Shown: positions 1 through 10,321, numbered from the stretch's first letter. The stretch is DNA of 64,000 bases from JAGQYH01 sp041393015 (GCA_041393015.1 JAWKKV010000009.1:1-64000); one strand, 5' to 3'. Program-made: numbers and translations. The notes: generated from the letters alone by a model not told the origin.

Positions 1-1525
1 TTTTATCAAAAATGAGCGTTTTTATTTTGCCGAACTGCTCAATGATGGACGATTCTTTCAAATAAATATCAATTTTACCCAACAAACGACCTGCATTCCC
101 ATATGTAAATGGAGCAGCTAAGGCGAGCGCACAAGGACAAGCTACAATCAAGATAGCTGTAAACACCTCTAAGGCCTTGCTAAAACCAGTATTAAAATAC
201 CAAAAGAAAAATCCGGCAACGGCTAATAAAACAATAGCTATCGTAAATTTTTGACTAATAGAATCAATGATAGCTGTAGTTCTGCCTTTAGGATGATCAT
301 TATCACTGTTATTCCATAATTCTTGAAGATAGCTGCTATTGGCTTTACTTGTCACCATTAGCATTGCATTGGCACTTTTCAACTTTCCTCCGGCAAACAA
401 ACTATCTTTTTGCTGCTTTACAATAGTTTTCGATTCTCCTGTTACAAAACTATAGTCAAAAATGGCTTGATCATCTAGTAATTGTGCATTTACCGGTAAA
501 ATTTCGCCATTTCTCAACTTGATAATATCACCTTTGTCAAGATCCTTTATTCGAGTAATATCATAGGCATCCGCCACTTTTTTTAAGACGGCTAATGGAA
601 AAAACGAGCTGTATTTCTTATCGAAGGATAAATTCTCATAAGTTCTTGACTGAAACCATTTCCCAATTAAAAGAAAGAAAATAAAACCGGCTAATGAATC
701 GAAATAACCGGGATTGCTCAGGTAAAACATTTCGTATACACTCCTTACAGATAATGCTGTGATGCCTAATACAATTGGCACATCCACACTTAGGTACTTA
801 TGTTTTAAGTTAGTATAAGCGGCTTTATAATAATCAGCAGCGGCATAAAACAATACCGGCAAAACTAAAAGAACAATTAGGTATTTAAAGGCATCTTTAA
901 ATGCGGAATCAATATCGCTATTCCCTGATATGTACTCGGGAAAGCTGAGCAACATAATGTTGCCAAAACAAAAACCTGCAATTCCAATTTTTATTAATAG
1001 TGATTTTGATTGCTGATTCGGTTTGGGATTATTCTCTTCCGGAATTTGTGGTGTGTAGCCCAATTGACTTAGCAATTGAAACACACGACGCAGAATCCCT
1101 TCTGTTTTAGTAAGGGTTAACACAATTTCACGTCTTTGGAAATTAACTCTACTGGCTTGAATATTTTCATCAATTTGATGCAATTGCTCTAACAAATAAA
1201 TACATGAACTGCAGTGTATCTGAGGTATATTTAATTTGATTCGATAAATCTTCTCATCTTCAAATTGAATTAATTGCTCCCGAACCTCCGGTAATTCTAA
1301 AAATTCAAAATCCCCTACTGTGTCTAAAGGTTTTAACCCCGGATTATTTTCAATATTGTAGTAATCATTTAGGGAAGATTCTTCTAAAATCTGGTAAACT
1401 GTTTTACAGCCTTGACAACAAAATGGATGTTCCTCATGATAATAAATCTGCCCTTTGCAATTTTCACCACAATGAAAGCAAGGTTTAGGAGCAGCAACTA
1501 TCGAATGATCACTAATAAGTGTCAT
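1..1525 (-). CDS. ccoI: Copper-translocating P-type ATPase, CcoI/FixI type (partial, 3' end outside window)
   Basis: Integral-membrane P1B-type ATPase of the kind that supplies copper for cbb3-type cytochrome oxidase assembly. My translation from the ATG at 1525 gives about 508 residues. In order it shows an N-terminal Cys cluster (CFHCGENC, then FCCQGC), a heavy-metal-associated domain with CSSC, several hydrophobic helices, the actuator motif VTGES and the metal-site helix with ACPCALALAAPF. The window ends at FDK, just before the expected DKTGT phosphorylation site, so the catalytic ATP-binding half is missing. The Cys-rich N-terminus favours CcoI/FixI over a plain CopA. The cbb3 oxidase genes that usually follow would lie to the left, outside the window. 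Family assignment is firm; the cbb3 role is inference from family. Confidence 0.9.
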   Translation of the reverse strand, partial: MTLISDHSIVAAPKPCFHCGENCKGQIYYHEEHPFCCQGCKTVYQILEESSLNDYYNIENNPGLKPLDTVGDFEFLELPEVREQLIQFEDEKIYRIKLNIPQIHCSSCIYLLEQLHQIDENIQASRVNFQRREIVLTLTKTEGILRRVFQLLSQLGYTPQIPEENNPKPNQQSKSLLIKIGIAGFCFGNIMLLSFPEYISGNSDIDSAFKDAFKYLIVLLVLPVLFYAAADYYKAAYTNLKHKYLSVDVPIVLGITALSVRSVYEMFYLSNPGYFDSLAGFIFFLLIGKWFQSRTYENLSFDKKYSSFFPLAVLKKVADAYDITRIKDLDKGDIIKLRNGEILPVNAQLLDDQAIFDYSFVTGESKTIVKQQKDSLFAGGKLKSANAMLMVTSKANSSYLQELWNNSDNDHPKGRTTAIIDSISQKFTIAIVLLAVAGFFFWYFNTGFSKALEVFTAILIVACPCALALAAPFTYGNAGRLLGKIDIYLKESSIIEQFGKIKTLIFDK

Positions 1526-1786
1526 ATTTTATTGTAGGTTTTAAACAGCATTATAGCTATTCAATTGCAAAATTAAGCTAGATTCTAACTGCAAAGCATT
1601 GATGACAATCAAAGTAATCAGTGACTTATATCAGCTACTTAATAAGTTTCAATACAAATAGTTAAAACAGTTATTTTGCTTAATTCTAACATCTACAAAT
1701 ATAAAATTACAGTGTAACTAAACAAATATAAACCCCTTTATATCTTAATCTATTTATTATTGGTAGAAAAGTGAAGTGCCAACATT

Positions 1787-2233
1787 TTAGTTTTTCCATC
1801 CAAAATAGGCAACATAGGATTTCTCAGCTTTTATATCCTCAATAAAATCTTTAATGGTTTTCCCTTGTAATAATTTAAAAGTTGCTTTTTTAACCGGCAT
1901 ATAGCTATCGTGCAAAGGGCAAGGCCTAATACTTGAACATGCATCAAAACCTAGTACACATTTTTCTAAGCTTTCTATTCCATCAAAAATATCAAAGATT
2001 TCAATTATTCTAATTTTATCTGCTGGTTTGGCTAAATAAAAACCACCATTAGGTCCTTTAATAGAACTTAAAACTTGCTTTTTAACCAACTGCTGCATGA
2101 TTTTACCTAGAAAATGGCTTGGAATATTTTGAGATGTAGCGGTAGCCGATAATCCAACCGGTTTATTAGAGGAGCCATTTAATGCCACATAAAAAGTTGC
2201 TTGTATGGCATATTGGCAAGTTTTAGAAAACAT
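1787..2233 (-). CDS. Rrf2 family transcriptional regulator
   Basis: Winged-helix DNA-binding protein of 148 residues, the usual Rrf2 length. The N-terminus (FSKTCQYAIQA) and the wing motif (GPNGGFYLAKP, about residues 60-70) are typical. Three cysteines, C92, C99 and C105, sit where IscR, NsrR and RirA relatives bind a [2Fe-2S] or [4Fe-4S] cluster, so it probably senses redox state, nitric oxide or iron-sulphur status. It lies upstream of the copper ATPase gene on the same strand with a 261-nt gap, so control of respiratory genes is plausible but unproven. The ATG at 2233 matches the family N-terminus. Confidence 0.9.
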   Translation of the reverse strand: MFSKTCQYAIQATFYVALNGSSNKPVGLSATATSQNIPSHFLGKIMQQLVKKQVLSSIKGPNGGFYLAKPADKIRIIEIFDIFDGIESLEKCVLGFDACSSIRPCPLHDSYMPVKKATFKLLQGKTIKDFIEDIKAEKSYVAYFGWKN

Positions 2234-2289
2234 TTTGTAGAGTTATTGGTAAAAATTTCAGCAAATATACTTATAAGTCATGCAAAATA

Positions 2290-3675
2290 TTATTGATTGG
2301 CCGCTTTCTTCTTAAAGTTATCCAACAAAAAACCATAGGTGATTAATAAGGCAAATGACTGATAATTTACATTAGTTTTTTTACCACTATTTAATAGGCT
2401 GTTAGTGTTGAAGTTAGTAACATCTACAAATTGTTCTTGTTTATCAAAAGAAAAACCATAATCTAGCCCAACTGTAAACTTGTTATTTTTTAGCCAAACA
2501 ATTATACCATTACTGATATGATAGATATTGAATTTACTCACAAATAGCTGAGCTGTACTACCTTCTACGGATTGACTAAAATTGAAATCCGTTCTAAAAC
2601 CACCCAAATAATAAAAATTATCACTTAGCTTAATTTCCCAACCCATTGCCACATTAATAACTTGCTTGGCAGCTTCTTTGATGGTAAATGTATCTATGGC
2701 TTCAATTTTATGGATAACATCATAACTCTTAATTTTTCCGAAGTATTCTGTTGTGAAATTAATGGTTGAGAAATTTTTGAGTTTGACTGTCATTCCAAAA
2801 GCAGTTGAAAATGGTGTTTTTAAAACGACCTTTTCCTTTTCTTGCGTAAATGCCTCTCCTGATAGCGCATCATCTTCTGTGGCCTGAATAAAACTTTTGT
2901 ATTGATAATCTCCATTTCTAACAGGATAACCATATGTTGGAGTAGTTAAGGTAAATCCAATATCCAATTTTTTGCCTTTATAGCTTATGCCTAGCTTATT
3001 TACCAATCCGAAATGCGTTTTTAAATCGGTATTAAACTGTTGATCTACAAGACCTAAAATAGTTGTACTGCCTACGTTGGGAATTATGGTTTGTGAAAAT
3101 TGATGACTATAAATACTTCTTCTAAAAGTAACAAATTGAGTTAGACCAATATTAAAATTGGGATTCAAAGCATAACTAATCCCTAGCCCTACCCAAACTT
3201 CTTTCTTTCTATTGCGATATTGAATATCACTGTTTAACACATTATCTCCTACTTCTACGGAAGATTGATATTGTAAAAAATTCTCGTAATTATTCTTATA
3301 TAGCACGGCAGCACCCATTCCAACTTTAGGGTTTTTAATCAATGATAATTTGAAAGAAATTAAATTTGGAATCATTTGAAAATCTAACTCGCTATCTTTT
3401 GATTGATCACCAAAAGCATTTTTGAATTGAGTAATTTCAAAACTCGGAACTAACAAAGCAATGTCAATCGCTCGAGCTCGCACGTAGCCTAATGCAGCCG
3501 GATTATAAAAAGTCATGCTTCCATCGTCATCGCCGGCTACCAATGCACCACTCATCAACATTCCTTTTAAACCAAATTGAGTGGCACTGTAATGGGCATC
3601 GTTTTGAGCATAAGTTTGCCTCAGCCCAACTAAAGCCAATAAAAGTAACATCAAAGCCCTGAATAGTGCATGCAT
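2290..3675 (-). CDS. FadL-like outer-membrane beta-barrel protein
   Basis: 461 residues with a signal peptide (hydrophobic MHALFRALMLLLLALVG, cleavage near TYAQ). The start of the mature part, with GLKGMLMSGALVAGDDDGS followed by TFYNPAALGY, is the N-terminal pattern of the OmpP1/FadL/TodX and PorV-like barrels, where an asparagine-proline-alanine motif follows the first strand. The rest is alternating hydrophobic strands ending near the C-terminus. It may pass hydrophobic compounds through the outer membrane or act as a T9SS accessory barrel; the sequence alone does not separate these. It is the last gene of a same-strand run with the OmpA giant (86-nt gap) and the 382-residue protein upstream. 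Confidence 0.6.
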   Translation of the reverse strand: MHALFRALMLLLLALVGLRQTYAQNDAHYSATQFGLKGMLMSGALVAGDDDGSMTFYNPAALGYVRARAIDIALLVPSFEITQFKNAFGDQSKDSELDFQMIPNLISFKLSLIKNPKVGMGAAVLYKNNYENFLQYQSSVEVGDNVLNSDIQYRNRKKEVWVGLGISYALNPNFNIGLTQFVTFRRSIYSHQFSQTIIPNVGSTTILGLVDQQFNTDLKTHFGLVNKLGISYKGKKLDIGFTLTTPTYGYPVRNGDYQYKSFIQATEDDALSGEAFTQEKEKVVLKTPFSTAFGMTVKLKNFSTINFTTEYFGKIKSYDVIHKIEAIDTFTIKEAAKQVINVAMGWEIKLSDNFYYLGGFRTDFNFSQSVEGSTAQLFVSKFNIYHISNGIIVWLKNNKFTVGLDYGFSFDKQEQFVDVTNFNTNSLLNSGKKTNVNYQSFALLITYGFLLDNFKKKAANQ

Positions 3676-3761
3676 CCTATAATGCTACAAAATTTAGAAC
3701 AATTAATGCGTGGTATTTAGAAATATATTTTACCTATTACTGTTTTGGCGGGTATAAGGCG

Positions 3762-6700
3762 TTATTGAACGGTAACCTCCACCCTTCTACTAAATTCAGG
3801 GTTATTGCCTTCCTCAACTTCTCCTAAACCCATAACACGTATACTCTTAGGATCAACACTAAAGTTTCTGATCAATAAGTCTCTTACATTTTCGGCTCTC
3901 TTTTGTGAAAGCGTTAAATTATAAGCCGCATTGCCACTAGCATCTGCAAAGCCTTTAATCATGATGGTAACATCGCTATTGCTGTTTACAAAATCGCTAA
4001 TGTTTTGCAAACCTGAGAAATACTGCGCTTCTACTGTAAACTGGTTTACCTTAAAAAAGACACGCATCATAGCCGGAAATTCAATTTTCTTAGGCGTTTC
4101 AACAATTTCCTGTTTTGGTGTTTCAACTGGTTTTGTTTCAGTAACGGTAGTTTTTGACTCATAAGTTTTAACCACATCCTCCATTTTGGTATCAAATGCC
4201 TCCACAAGCTTTTGATATAAAGAATCCTGCTCTTGCTTATTCTTTTGATTAATTTGAACAATACTTTCTTTCAAAGTAGTGATTTCGTCTCTTAGCGTTT
4301 GAAATTCATCTAAGGATTTAAAACCGGAACTATCCATTTGCAAGCTATCCTTTGCGATTGTGATTGAATCAGTAGCCTCTACTAAACCTGTTGAAACTTT
4401 GGTATTAGAGGTGTCTTTTGTCGGTAAATCAATATTAGAAGTGCTAACAATACTATCGTTCGCATTAATTTTACTATTCTTGATTTCCTCCAATAATAGA
4501 TTAAATCTTTGATCCATCGCTGTTTTTAAAGAATCAATTGATTGCTTATAATCTTGCTGATTAGTGGTTGAAATAGTTGTAGCTGCAGGAACAATTGTAT
4601 TGGTATCATTTACTTGAGATAGCAATACTTCTAATTTATTCAATTTTGCAATTATCTCCTTATTGGTATTGGTTGTATCTAATAGAGTGGGCTGATAAAC
4701 GCTATTTACTTTAGAGGAAGATACTACTACAGAATCCTTTTTGTTATCGGCAATAGATTGGTTTAGTTTTGCTAATTGCTCTTCTAATTCTAGCCTAAGT
4801 GTATTAATTTGCAAGGTGTAATCCAATCTTAAATAGTTGATATAACGTTCATTCGACATTAAAGTTGAATCATTGCTCAACTTATCTGAATTGATAATAA
4901 CAGAATCTAAATCCGACAACTTGCTAATACTAATCTTACTGGTATTGTTGACAATAAGTGAATCATTGATAGCAAAAACATCTTTGGGCAAACTATTATC
5001 ATAACTATCAATGATAGCTTTCAATGCTCTTATCGAGTCTAAAATAGCTGCCTGGTTATTTTGGGCGACGGTATTCAATGTATTGACAACATTAGCAAGT
5101 GAATCATTTTGAGCATTCTTACTGGAAGTACTTTCAAGCGCGGCTATTCTTTGATCTCTTTCTAAATTTTGGATAGAATCGATAGTTCGCTGACGTTCTA
5201 ACTGTAGTTGCAGCGCTACAATACTTTTATTGGCTTGTACAATTGCACTATCGCTTGTGTTAACCTGTTTTGCATTATTACCCTCTATCCATATTACCTC
5301 TTTGACAGGCGTTACGATAGTATCTTTTAAAATAGTCTTTGGTGCTGGAACTTTAATGGTATCGTTTGGCAATTCAATAGCTTTAAATTCAACCTTAATA
5401 CTATCCACATTACTTTCTACTGCATCCTTTACTTTAACTATTGTATCTAACTTGACCGATGTAGCCTCAACAGAGTTGGTCAAAACATTTATACTATCCA
5501 AAACACCTTTTAAAGAATCGGTTGCAATCATTATTGATGTATCTACTTTGGCTACTTCATCTTGATTCGATTTAGAAGTTTCTATAGAATCCGTTATTAT
5601 ATTTATACTATCGAGCGAAATTTTTAAAGCGTCGGTAGCAACTATCACTGATGTATCCATATTCAAAGCATTAACATCAATAGAGTCTGTTATTACAGTA
5701 ATACTATCTAACGTATTTTTTAAAGCATCCGTAGCAACTATCACAGCTGTATCTTTATCTAACATATCGGCATCAATAGAATCCGTTAATACGATGATGC
5801 TATCTAAAATTCCTTTTAAAGAGTCGGTAGCAATTAATATGGTTTTATCGATTAATGCTGCTTCAAAGGTATCTACTTCAATTTCCTTTTGGTTGAGATG
5901 AACACCATTATTATTGACAACCATGTTATCACCTATATAAATCGTTCCTCCTTTGTTTTCAATATTATAGACGTTGGTAGGCGGATTATTGTTTTCAACT
6001 TTTTCTGATGCCTTAGTGGCTTCTTTCTTTAATTTGATTTCTGCCAACTCCTTTTCAATTCTAGCCATTTCAGCTTCAACCGATTTTTGATAAGCCAAAT
6101 CATTAGCCTTCTTAATTTCGACACTATCCTTCTCTATGATATCCGGCTGAACAACAATTGCTTCTGTATTTTTCAATTCAATTGGCTGAACTACTAGTCC
6201 ATCAAATTTTGATTTTTTTCTACCAAATGAAAAAACTAAGCTCCCGCTAGTATATAAATAACCATCGTGCAATTTATTGTTTAGATTTCCTCTTTGATCT
6301 GGATATAAACCTGATGGATTGTAAGCATAGCTTTTAATTAGATCGCTAGGCTCTGATAAGTTCCCGTCACTCACATCATCCAAATAATCTGTAAAAGTGT
6401 AGATAAATTGAGTTTCTAATTGAAATCGAACAATCTCATTAAATTTGAACTTTAGGCCCAAACCAACCGGCACTTGAAACTTAAACAGAGAGTAATTGGT
6501 CTCGAGATCTAAATCGGCTAGATTCGTTTCGTAAACACCATCTAATTCAATTATTTGAGCAGCGGCGCTCAATGGATCATTCTCATCAATATCTCTTATT
6601 GTCTTGTCCGACCAGTAGTAATATCTTTGACCATCTGCATTGAATAAATCTGCTGAAGGCGAAAATTTTCCTACGCCAAATCCTGCAAAAAAGTATGGAC

Positions 6701-7103
6701 TGACTTTAGCTTGTTTTGACTGTATTTTGCCATTATCAAAGTTGTATACGAGGTAAAGATTAAGATCGTGAAAATCGGTCTTGAAGTTTAATGACCGAAA
6801 ATAGGTTGGATTGTTGACAGGATTATTTCTAAAAATCAACTGTTCTCCTCTATCACTTCCTTCTAACGAACCATTTAAATAGGCAATTCTAATACTTAAA
6901 CTAGTATTGATCGATCTTTCTAAAAATGCATTATAGCCTAAGCGACTTTCTTTCGCATTGATAAAACGATGTGAAAGGTCACCATAGTAATTTAGCATAC
7001 CAACGCCTCCACCAACGGACCATTTTAATTCCTTTTTCTGTGCCTGAACTTCTTGGAAGAAAAAGAATACCAATAAAATAAATACAATATGCTTACTGCT
7101 CAT
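3762..7103 (-). CDS. Giant OmpA-family protein with N-terminal barrel and long repetitive linker
   Basis: 1113 residues with a signal peptide ending near VQAQ. Residues about 25-300 form a beta-barrel-like domain (VGGGVGMLNYYGDLSH, the Bacteroidota type). About 330-370 is a charged helical segment. A long Ser/Asp/Thr-rich linker then contains four related units of about 38 residues (consensus VATDALKxxLDSIxVITDSID, about residues 415-560), followed by further coiled-coil-like sequence. The last 100 residues are an OmpA peptidoglycan-binding domain with GFADASGNAAYNLTLSQKRA. It probably tethers the outer membrane to the cell wall across an unusually long periplasmic spacer. OmpA proteins are usually 350-450 residues, so the linker is exceptional. 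ATG at 7103. Confidence 0.8.
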   Translation of the reverse strand: MSSKHIVFILLVFFFFQEVQAQKKELKWSVGGGVGMLNYYGDLSHRFINAKESRLGYNAFLERSINTSLSIRIAYLNGSLEGSDRGEQLIFRNNPVNNPTYFRSLNFKTDFHDLNLYLVYNFDNGKIQSKQAKVSPYFFAGFGVGKFSPSADLFNADGQRYYYWSDKTIRDIDENDPLSAAAQIIELDGVYETNLADLDLETNYSLFKFQVPVGLGLKFKFNEIVRFQLETQFIYTFTDYLDDVSDGNLSEPSDLIKSYAYNPSGLYPDQRGNLNNKLHDGYLYTSGSLVFSFGRKKSKFDGLVVQPIELKNTEAIVVQPDIIEKDSVEIKKANDLAYQKSVEAEMARIEKELAEIKLKKEATKASEKVENNNPPTNVYNIENKGGTIYIGDNMVVNNNGVHLNQKEIEVDTFEAALIDKTILIATDSLKGILDSIIVLTDSIDADMLDKDTAVIVATDALKNTLDSITVITDSIDVNALNMDTSVIVATDALKISLDSINIITDSIETSKSNQDEVAKVDTSIMIATDSLKGVLDSINVLTNSVEATSVKLDTIVKVKDAVESNVDSIKVEFKAIELPNDTIKVPAPKTILKDTIVTPVKEVIWIEGNNAKQVNTSDSAIVQANKSIVALQLQLERQRTIDSIQNLERDQRIAALESTSSKNAQNDSLANVVNTLNTVAQNNQAAILDSIRALKAIIDSYDNSLPKDVFAINDSLIVNNTSKISISKLSDLDSVIINSDKLSNDSTLMSNERYINYLRLDYTLQINTLRLELEEQLAKLNQSIADNKKDSVVVSSSKVNSVYQPTLLDTTNTNKEIIAKLNKLEVLLSQVNDTNTIVPAATTISTTNQQDYKQSIDSLKTAMDQRFNLLLEEIKNSKINANDSIVSTSNIDLPTKDTSNTKVSTGLVEATDSITIAKDSLQMDSSGFKSLDEFQTLRDEITTLKESIVQINQKNKQEQDSLYQKLVEAFDTKMEDVVKTYESKTTVTETKPVETPKQEIVETPKKIEFPAMMRVFFKVNQFTVEAQYFSGLQNISDFVNSNSDVTIMIKGFADASGNAAYNLTLSQKRAENVRDLLIRNFSVDPKSIRVMGLGEVEEGNNPEFSRRVEVTVQ

Positions 7104-7143
7104 TTTCTTTATTTAAAAGCCTTATATGACTTACTATTATCTA

Positions 7144-8292
7144 TTATTTTGCAAAATCCATCCAGAAATTAAATTCTGCACTCAAACCTATATATGGTCG
7201 AACGGAAATTTTACCAAAATCGAATGCGCCTTCTTCTCCCGGCATTTTAGTTTCCAGTAAAGTAGCGCCAGCTTGAAACTTCAAGAACCTCACTATTTTA
7301 TAGCCTAAACCAAAGTAAATCGGTCGTTGTATAATTGGACCGGTTACCTTGTTCCCATCACCATCTTCAAAATTGGTTAAAAACACACCCGTTGAAATGG
7401 AAAGGTTGTTCCAAAATGGTTTCGCAAATGATTCTTTCCCAAAAGGAATAGAAACGCCTAAATACGGACCATGATCGTAATTGAAGTTTTTAGAACCTCC
7501 ATCAAACCAAACACCGCCATACCCAACATTGATAGCTACTGTGTTTTTTACATGTTCGGTTGGATATTGTAATATTTCTCTTCTATCGAAGGCATAAAAT
7601 AAATCGTTATGAATGTATTGATCTACTTCATTCATGATTTGCGCTACAATATTATCTAGTTGCTGATTCGTAAATGAATCGGTTCCTACGAATTCCTTTT
7701 CGTCTTTGCTAAATCGCACTTCTTCTTTTCCTTCTATAGAATTTTTTACATTATCAGATAAAGCACTAAACTCATTCCCTCTCGAATTGGTAAAGTTTAC
7801 TAGGCCGTCTTTAATAATATTATTCAAGTCGCCTATGATTAAGCCTGTTGTTTTATTCCAACTCCATTTTTTAGTGGAATATTCAATGGAGTTTAACAAA
7901 TAGATTCTAAGCTGTTCTTCAATTTGATTTTTAGTATAAACATACTCTTGGTCAGTAACCCCTCTATAATAAGTGATATGGAAATCGTACTCGGCTGAAC
8001 CTCTTAACTTATTATACATTTGAACGGTAAAATTCTCCGCTAATGCATCTTGACCTCTTTTCCATGTTGAGCTGTAAATACTTCCTTTTCTACTATTTTC
8101 ATCTTTAAAAACCTCAACACGAACTAAGTCTACCTCAGCGCTTACCTTGCCACTAATTTGAAATTTCTCTTCAGCCGGCAATGGCATATTTCCTTCAAAT
8201 GTATTCCCTGAGTAATCAAAATACACTTTACTTGTTTGCCCCATTAGTATAATTGGTAGCAGTAAAATTAAATTCAATAGATACTTTTTCAT
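7144..8292 (-). CDS. Secreted envelope protein, probable outer-membrane barrel, unknown function
   Basis: 382 residues with a clear signal peptide (MKKYLLNLILLLPIILMGQ). The N-terminal half is mixed and charged. The C-terminal 130 residues alternate in beta-strand fashion (VGYGGVWFDGG, YLGVSIPFGKESF, FGLGYKIVRFLKFQAG) and end with an aromatic-rich strand, so I infer a small barrel or a barrel-associated domain. I do not recognise the family. It is the first gene of the minus-strand set followed by the OmpA giant after 40 nt, so a shared envelope role is likely. Its upstream region is the divergent 8293-8703 intergenic space. Confidence 0.5.
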   Translation of the reverse strand: MKKYLLNLILLLPIILMGQTSKVYFDYSGNTFEGNMPLPAEEKFQISGKVSAEVDLVRVEVFKDENSRKGSIYSSTWKRGQDALAENFTVQMYNKLRGSAEYDFHITYYRGVTDQEYVYTKNQIEEQLRIYLLNSIEYSTKKWSWNKTTGLIIGDLNNIIKDGLVNFTNSRGNEFSALSDNVKNSIEGKEEVRFSKDEKEFVGTDSFTNQQLDNIVAQIMNEVDQYIHNDLFYAFDRREILQYPTEHVKNTVAINVGYGGVWFDGGSKNFNYDHGPYLGVSIPFGKESFAKPFWNNLSISTGVFLTNFEDGDGNKVTGPIIQRPIYFGLGYKIVRFLKFQAGATLLETKMPGEEGAFDFGKISVRPYIGLSAEFNFWMDFAK

Positions 8293-8703
8293 GCGTTGTT
8301 TTTATTTATTTTTTCCTTTTAGACATTGATTAGACGTCTTTATTAATTAAAAGTAACATTAGAAGTTAGATATTCAACTGATAAAAATTTGTTGCTTCAT
8401 TGATTATTGCTCAAATGTTACTTTCTATTATCCATTAGATCTTTCTTCAACTCCATAAAATCATGACAACCAATAATATACGCAATTAATATGCATTAAC
8501 TTAATTATCACTTTTAGTGTAACACTAATAAATGGCATATTGATCACTCGATTAAAAAGAATAGCAATAAATGTTGATGAATATCAGTGAAAATGGGCAC
8601 TTCGTTATTAAACATTTGAACCCTTCGAATCAATTTAAGCATAAAATGATTCAATTAGCCAACCACTACTAATTTCCCTTCTTATATTTGCCGCAAAAAA
8701 TAA
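8293..8703. other. Intergenic region between divergent genes
   Basis: 411 nt that must hold the promoters of the minus-strand envelope set and of the AEC transporter. I see no coding potential. A 15-nt near-perfect palindrome (TTAGTGTAACACTAA, 8514-8528, arms of 7 around a single central A) could be an operator. The only good promoter box is at 8683-8690. Confidence 0.4.
8683..8690 (+). promoter_or_regulatory. Bacteroidota-type -7 box
   Basis: TATATTTG fits the TAnnTTTG consensus and ends 13 nt before the TTG start at 8704, so the transcript leader would be very short. No clear -33 TTTG was found. Confidence 0.4.
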
Positions 8704-9609
8704 TTGTCGTTATCCTCGCCCATATTATTGGTTCTGCTTTTTTTAGCCGGCTATTTTTTGAAGTTTGTAAAAGGTGTTCCAAAGGATTTGTTCCAAAAGA
8801 TTAACACCTTTATCATTTTTTTACCTTTACCTGCTATTACACTACTCAATATTCCAAAACTTGAGTTTACCAGTGAAATAGCCTTCCCTATTCTTTCAGC
8901 ATGGTTGATTTTTGCCGTAGCAATTCCTTTTTTCTATGCCTTAAAACAAGTTTTTAATTGGAGCAGTAAAACCTTTGCTTGCTTAGTATTGGTATGTGGT
9001 TTAGGGAATACTTCCTTCATTGGCTTTCCTATTATTGAAATGATGTATGGCAAAGAAAATATGTTGTATGCCATTTTGGTGGATCAAAGTTCTTTTGTTA
9101 TTCTTTCTACGGTTGGCGTAATTTGGGCGAGTTCATTTGGGGTGGGCAAAATTGATCTTAAACAGATTTTCCTTCGATTGATAAAATTTCCACCATTTAT
9201 TGTTTTTGTAGTCGCTTTATTTATAAATGAACAAGCACTCATGCCTATACATCAGTTACTGAGCTTTCTAGGAAGTTTAATGGTTCCGCTAGCTATTTTT
9301 TCAATTGGAATGCAATTTAAATTTCTGGTTACCGATATTGATTATAAGGCTTTTGCTTTGGGAATGACCTATAAACTGATCTTAATGCCTTCCCTATTAT
9401 TTCTTCTTTTATTTGTGCTCTTAAAAAAACAAGGACTTCTATATGAAATTACCTTTATAGAATGTGCCATGCCTCCCATGATTACGGCTTCAATTATAGC
9501 TAACAAATATAAGCTAGACGGACAATTAGGAAATGCTTTAGTGACTTATGGAATTCCTTTATCCTTTATCACTATTTGGGGATGGTCAATTTTACTAAGC
9601 TACTTTTAA
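8704..9609 (+). CDS. AEC (auxin efflux carrier) family transporter
   Basis: 301-residue inner-membrane carrier with about ten hydrophobic segments. The pattern of two five-helix halves, an N-terminal motif FLPLPAITLLNIPKL and a second-half motif AMPPMITASIIANKY followed by GIPLSFITIW is characteristic of AEC permeases, which export small organic acids or related metabolites; the substrate cannot be told. The start is a TTG placed directly after an in-frame TAA (8701-8703), so no longer reading is possible, and a -7 box lies just upstream. Its 3' end overlaps the convergent LysE gene by 15 nt. Confidence 0.85.
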   Translation: MSLSSPILLVLLFLAGYFLKFVKGVPKDLFQKINTFIIFLPLPAITLLNIPKLEFTSEIAFPILSAWLIFAVAIPFFYALKQVFNWSSKTFACLVLVCGLGNTSFIGFPIIEMMYGKENMLYAILVDQSSFVILSTVGVIWASSFGVGKIDLKQIFLRLIKFPPFIVFVVALFINEQALMPIHQLLSFLGSLMVPLAIFSIGMQFKFLVTDIDYKAFALGMTYKLILMPSLLFLLLFVLLKKQGLLYEITFIECAMPPMITASIIANKYKLDGQLGNALVTYGIPLSFITIWGWSILLSYF

Positions 9610-10203
9610 GAGGGTTCTAACCAAAAGAAAAAGTCCAAAAGAAGCAAGCGTTACCGCAGAAGTATTTTTCACTATTTTAAGTCTTGCTTCATTTAATTGG
9701 CTGCCAATTTGAGAAGCAAAAACAATCTTTAATATGTCTGTTATAGCCACAACAGAAAGCATGGAGACAACAAAAAACCATTGCTCCCTAACTTTGAAAG
9801 TACTGATATTAGAAAATATTCCGACCCAAATAATTAATACCGCCGGGTTAAAAAGATTAATAAAAACACCTTTAATGAAATAACCAGCTCCATTTTTTAC
9901 CCCAATTTCTTCTTTCAATGGTTTTTTAACACTACTCATATATATCCCAATGCCAAATGCCACTAAAATAAGAGCACCTATAATTCCAAACGATAAAATA
10001 AATTTAGGATCTTCACCAATAAAACCAAAGCCTTTTTGAACAACATATACATAAAATATATCGCTTAACCAGATCCCAGAAGCAAAAACAATACCTGCCC
10101 TTATGCCTCTTTCTACCGATATTTGAATCAATCCAAAAAAAATAGGTCCGACCATTATACTAATGGCTAAGCCCGCTACTATCCCTTTTATAATCAACTC
10201 CAT
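9595..10203 (-). CDS. LysE family translocator
   Basis: 202 residues, six predicted membrane helices, the normal size of the LysE/RhtB amino-acid exporter family. The N-terminal GLAISIMVGPIFFGLIQ with the conserved Gly-Pro in helix 1, and FINLFNPAVLIIWVGIF in the middle (family motif NPK/NPA), support this. The likely job is export of amino acids or similar solutes; the substrate is unknown. Convergent and overlapping by 15 nt with the AEC transporter. ATG at 10203. Confidence 0.85.
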   Translation of the reverse strand: MELIIKGIVAGLAISIMVGPIFFGLIQISVERGIRAGIVFASGIWLSDIFYVYVVQKGFGFIGEDPKFILSFGIIGALILVAFGIGIYMSSVKKPLKEEIGVKNGAGYFIKGVFINLFNPAVLIIWVGIFSNISTFKVREQWFFVVSMLSVVAITDILKIVFASQIGSQLNEARLKIVKNTSAVTLASFGLFLLVRTLLKVA

Positions 10204-10321
10204 TGGCAGCTAAAATAGTATTATCCAAATTTGTAAAAGAATAAAAGTTGAGAATAGACTTTCTTATTACTTCAATTCAACAGTAATATCTAAATTTATG
10301 TTTCCAATAAACGCTCAATTA

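Noticed and set aside
5230..5565. 111-residue plus-strand frame inside the OmpA giant
   Set aside because: It is the mirror image of the repetitive linker, with low-complexity Thr/Ser/Leu composition.
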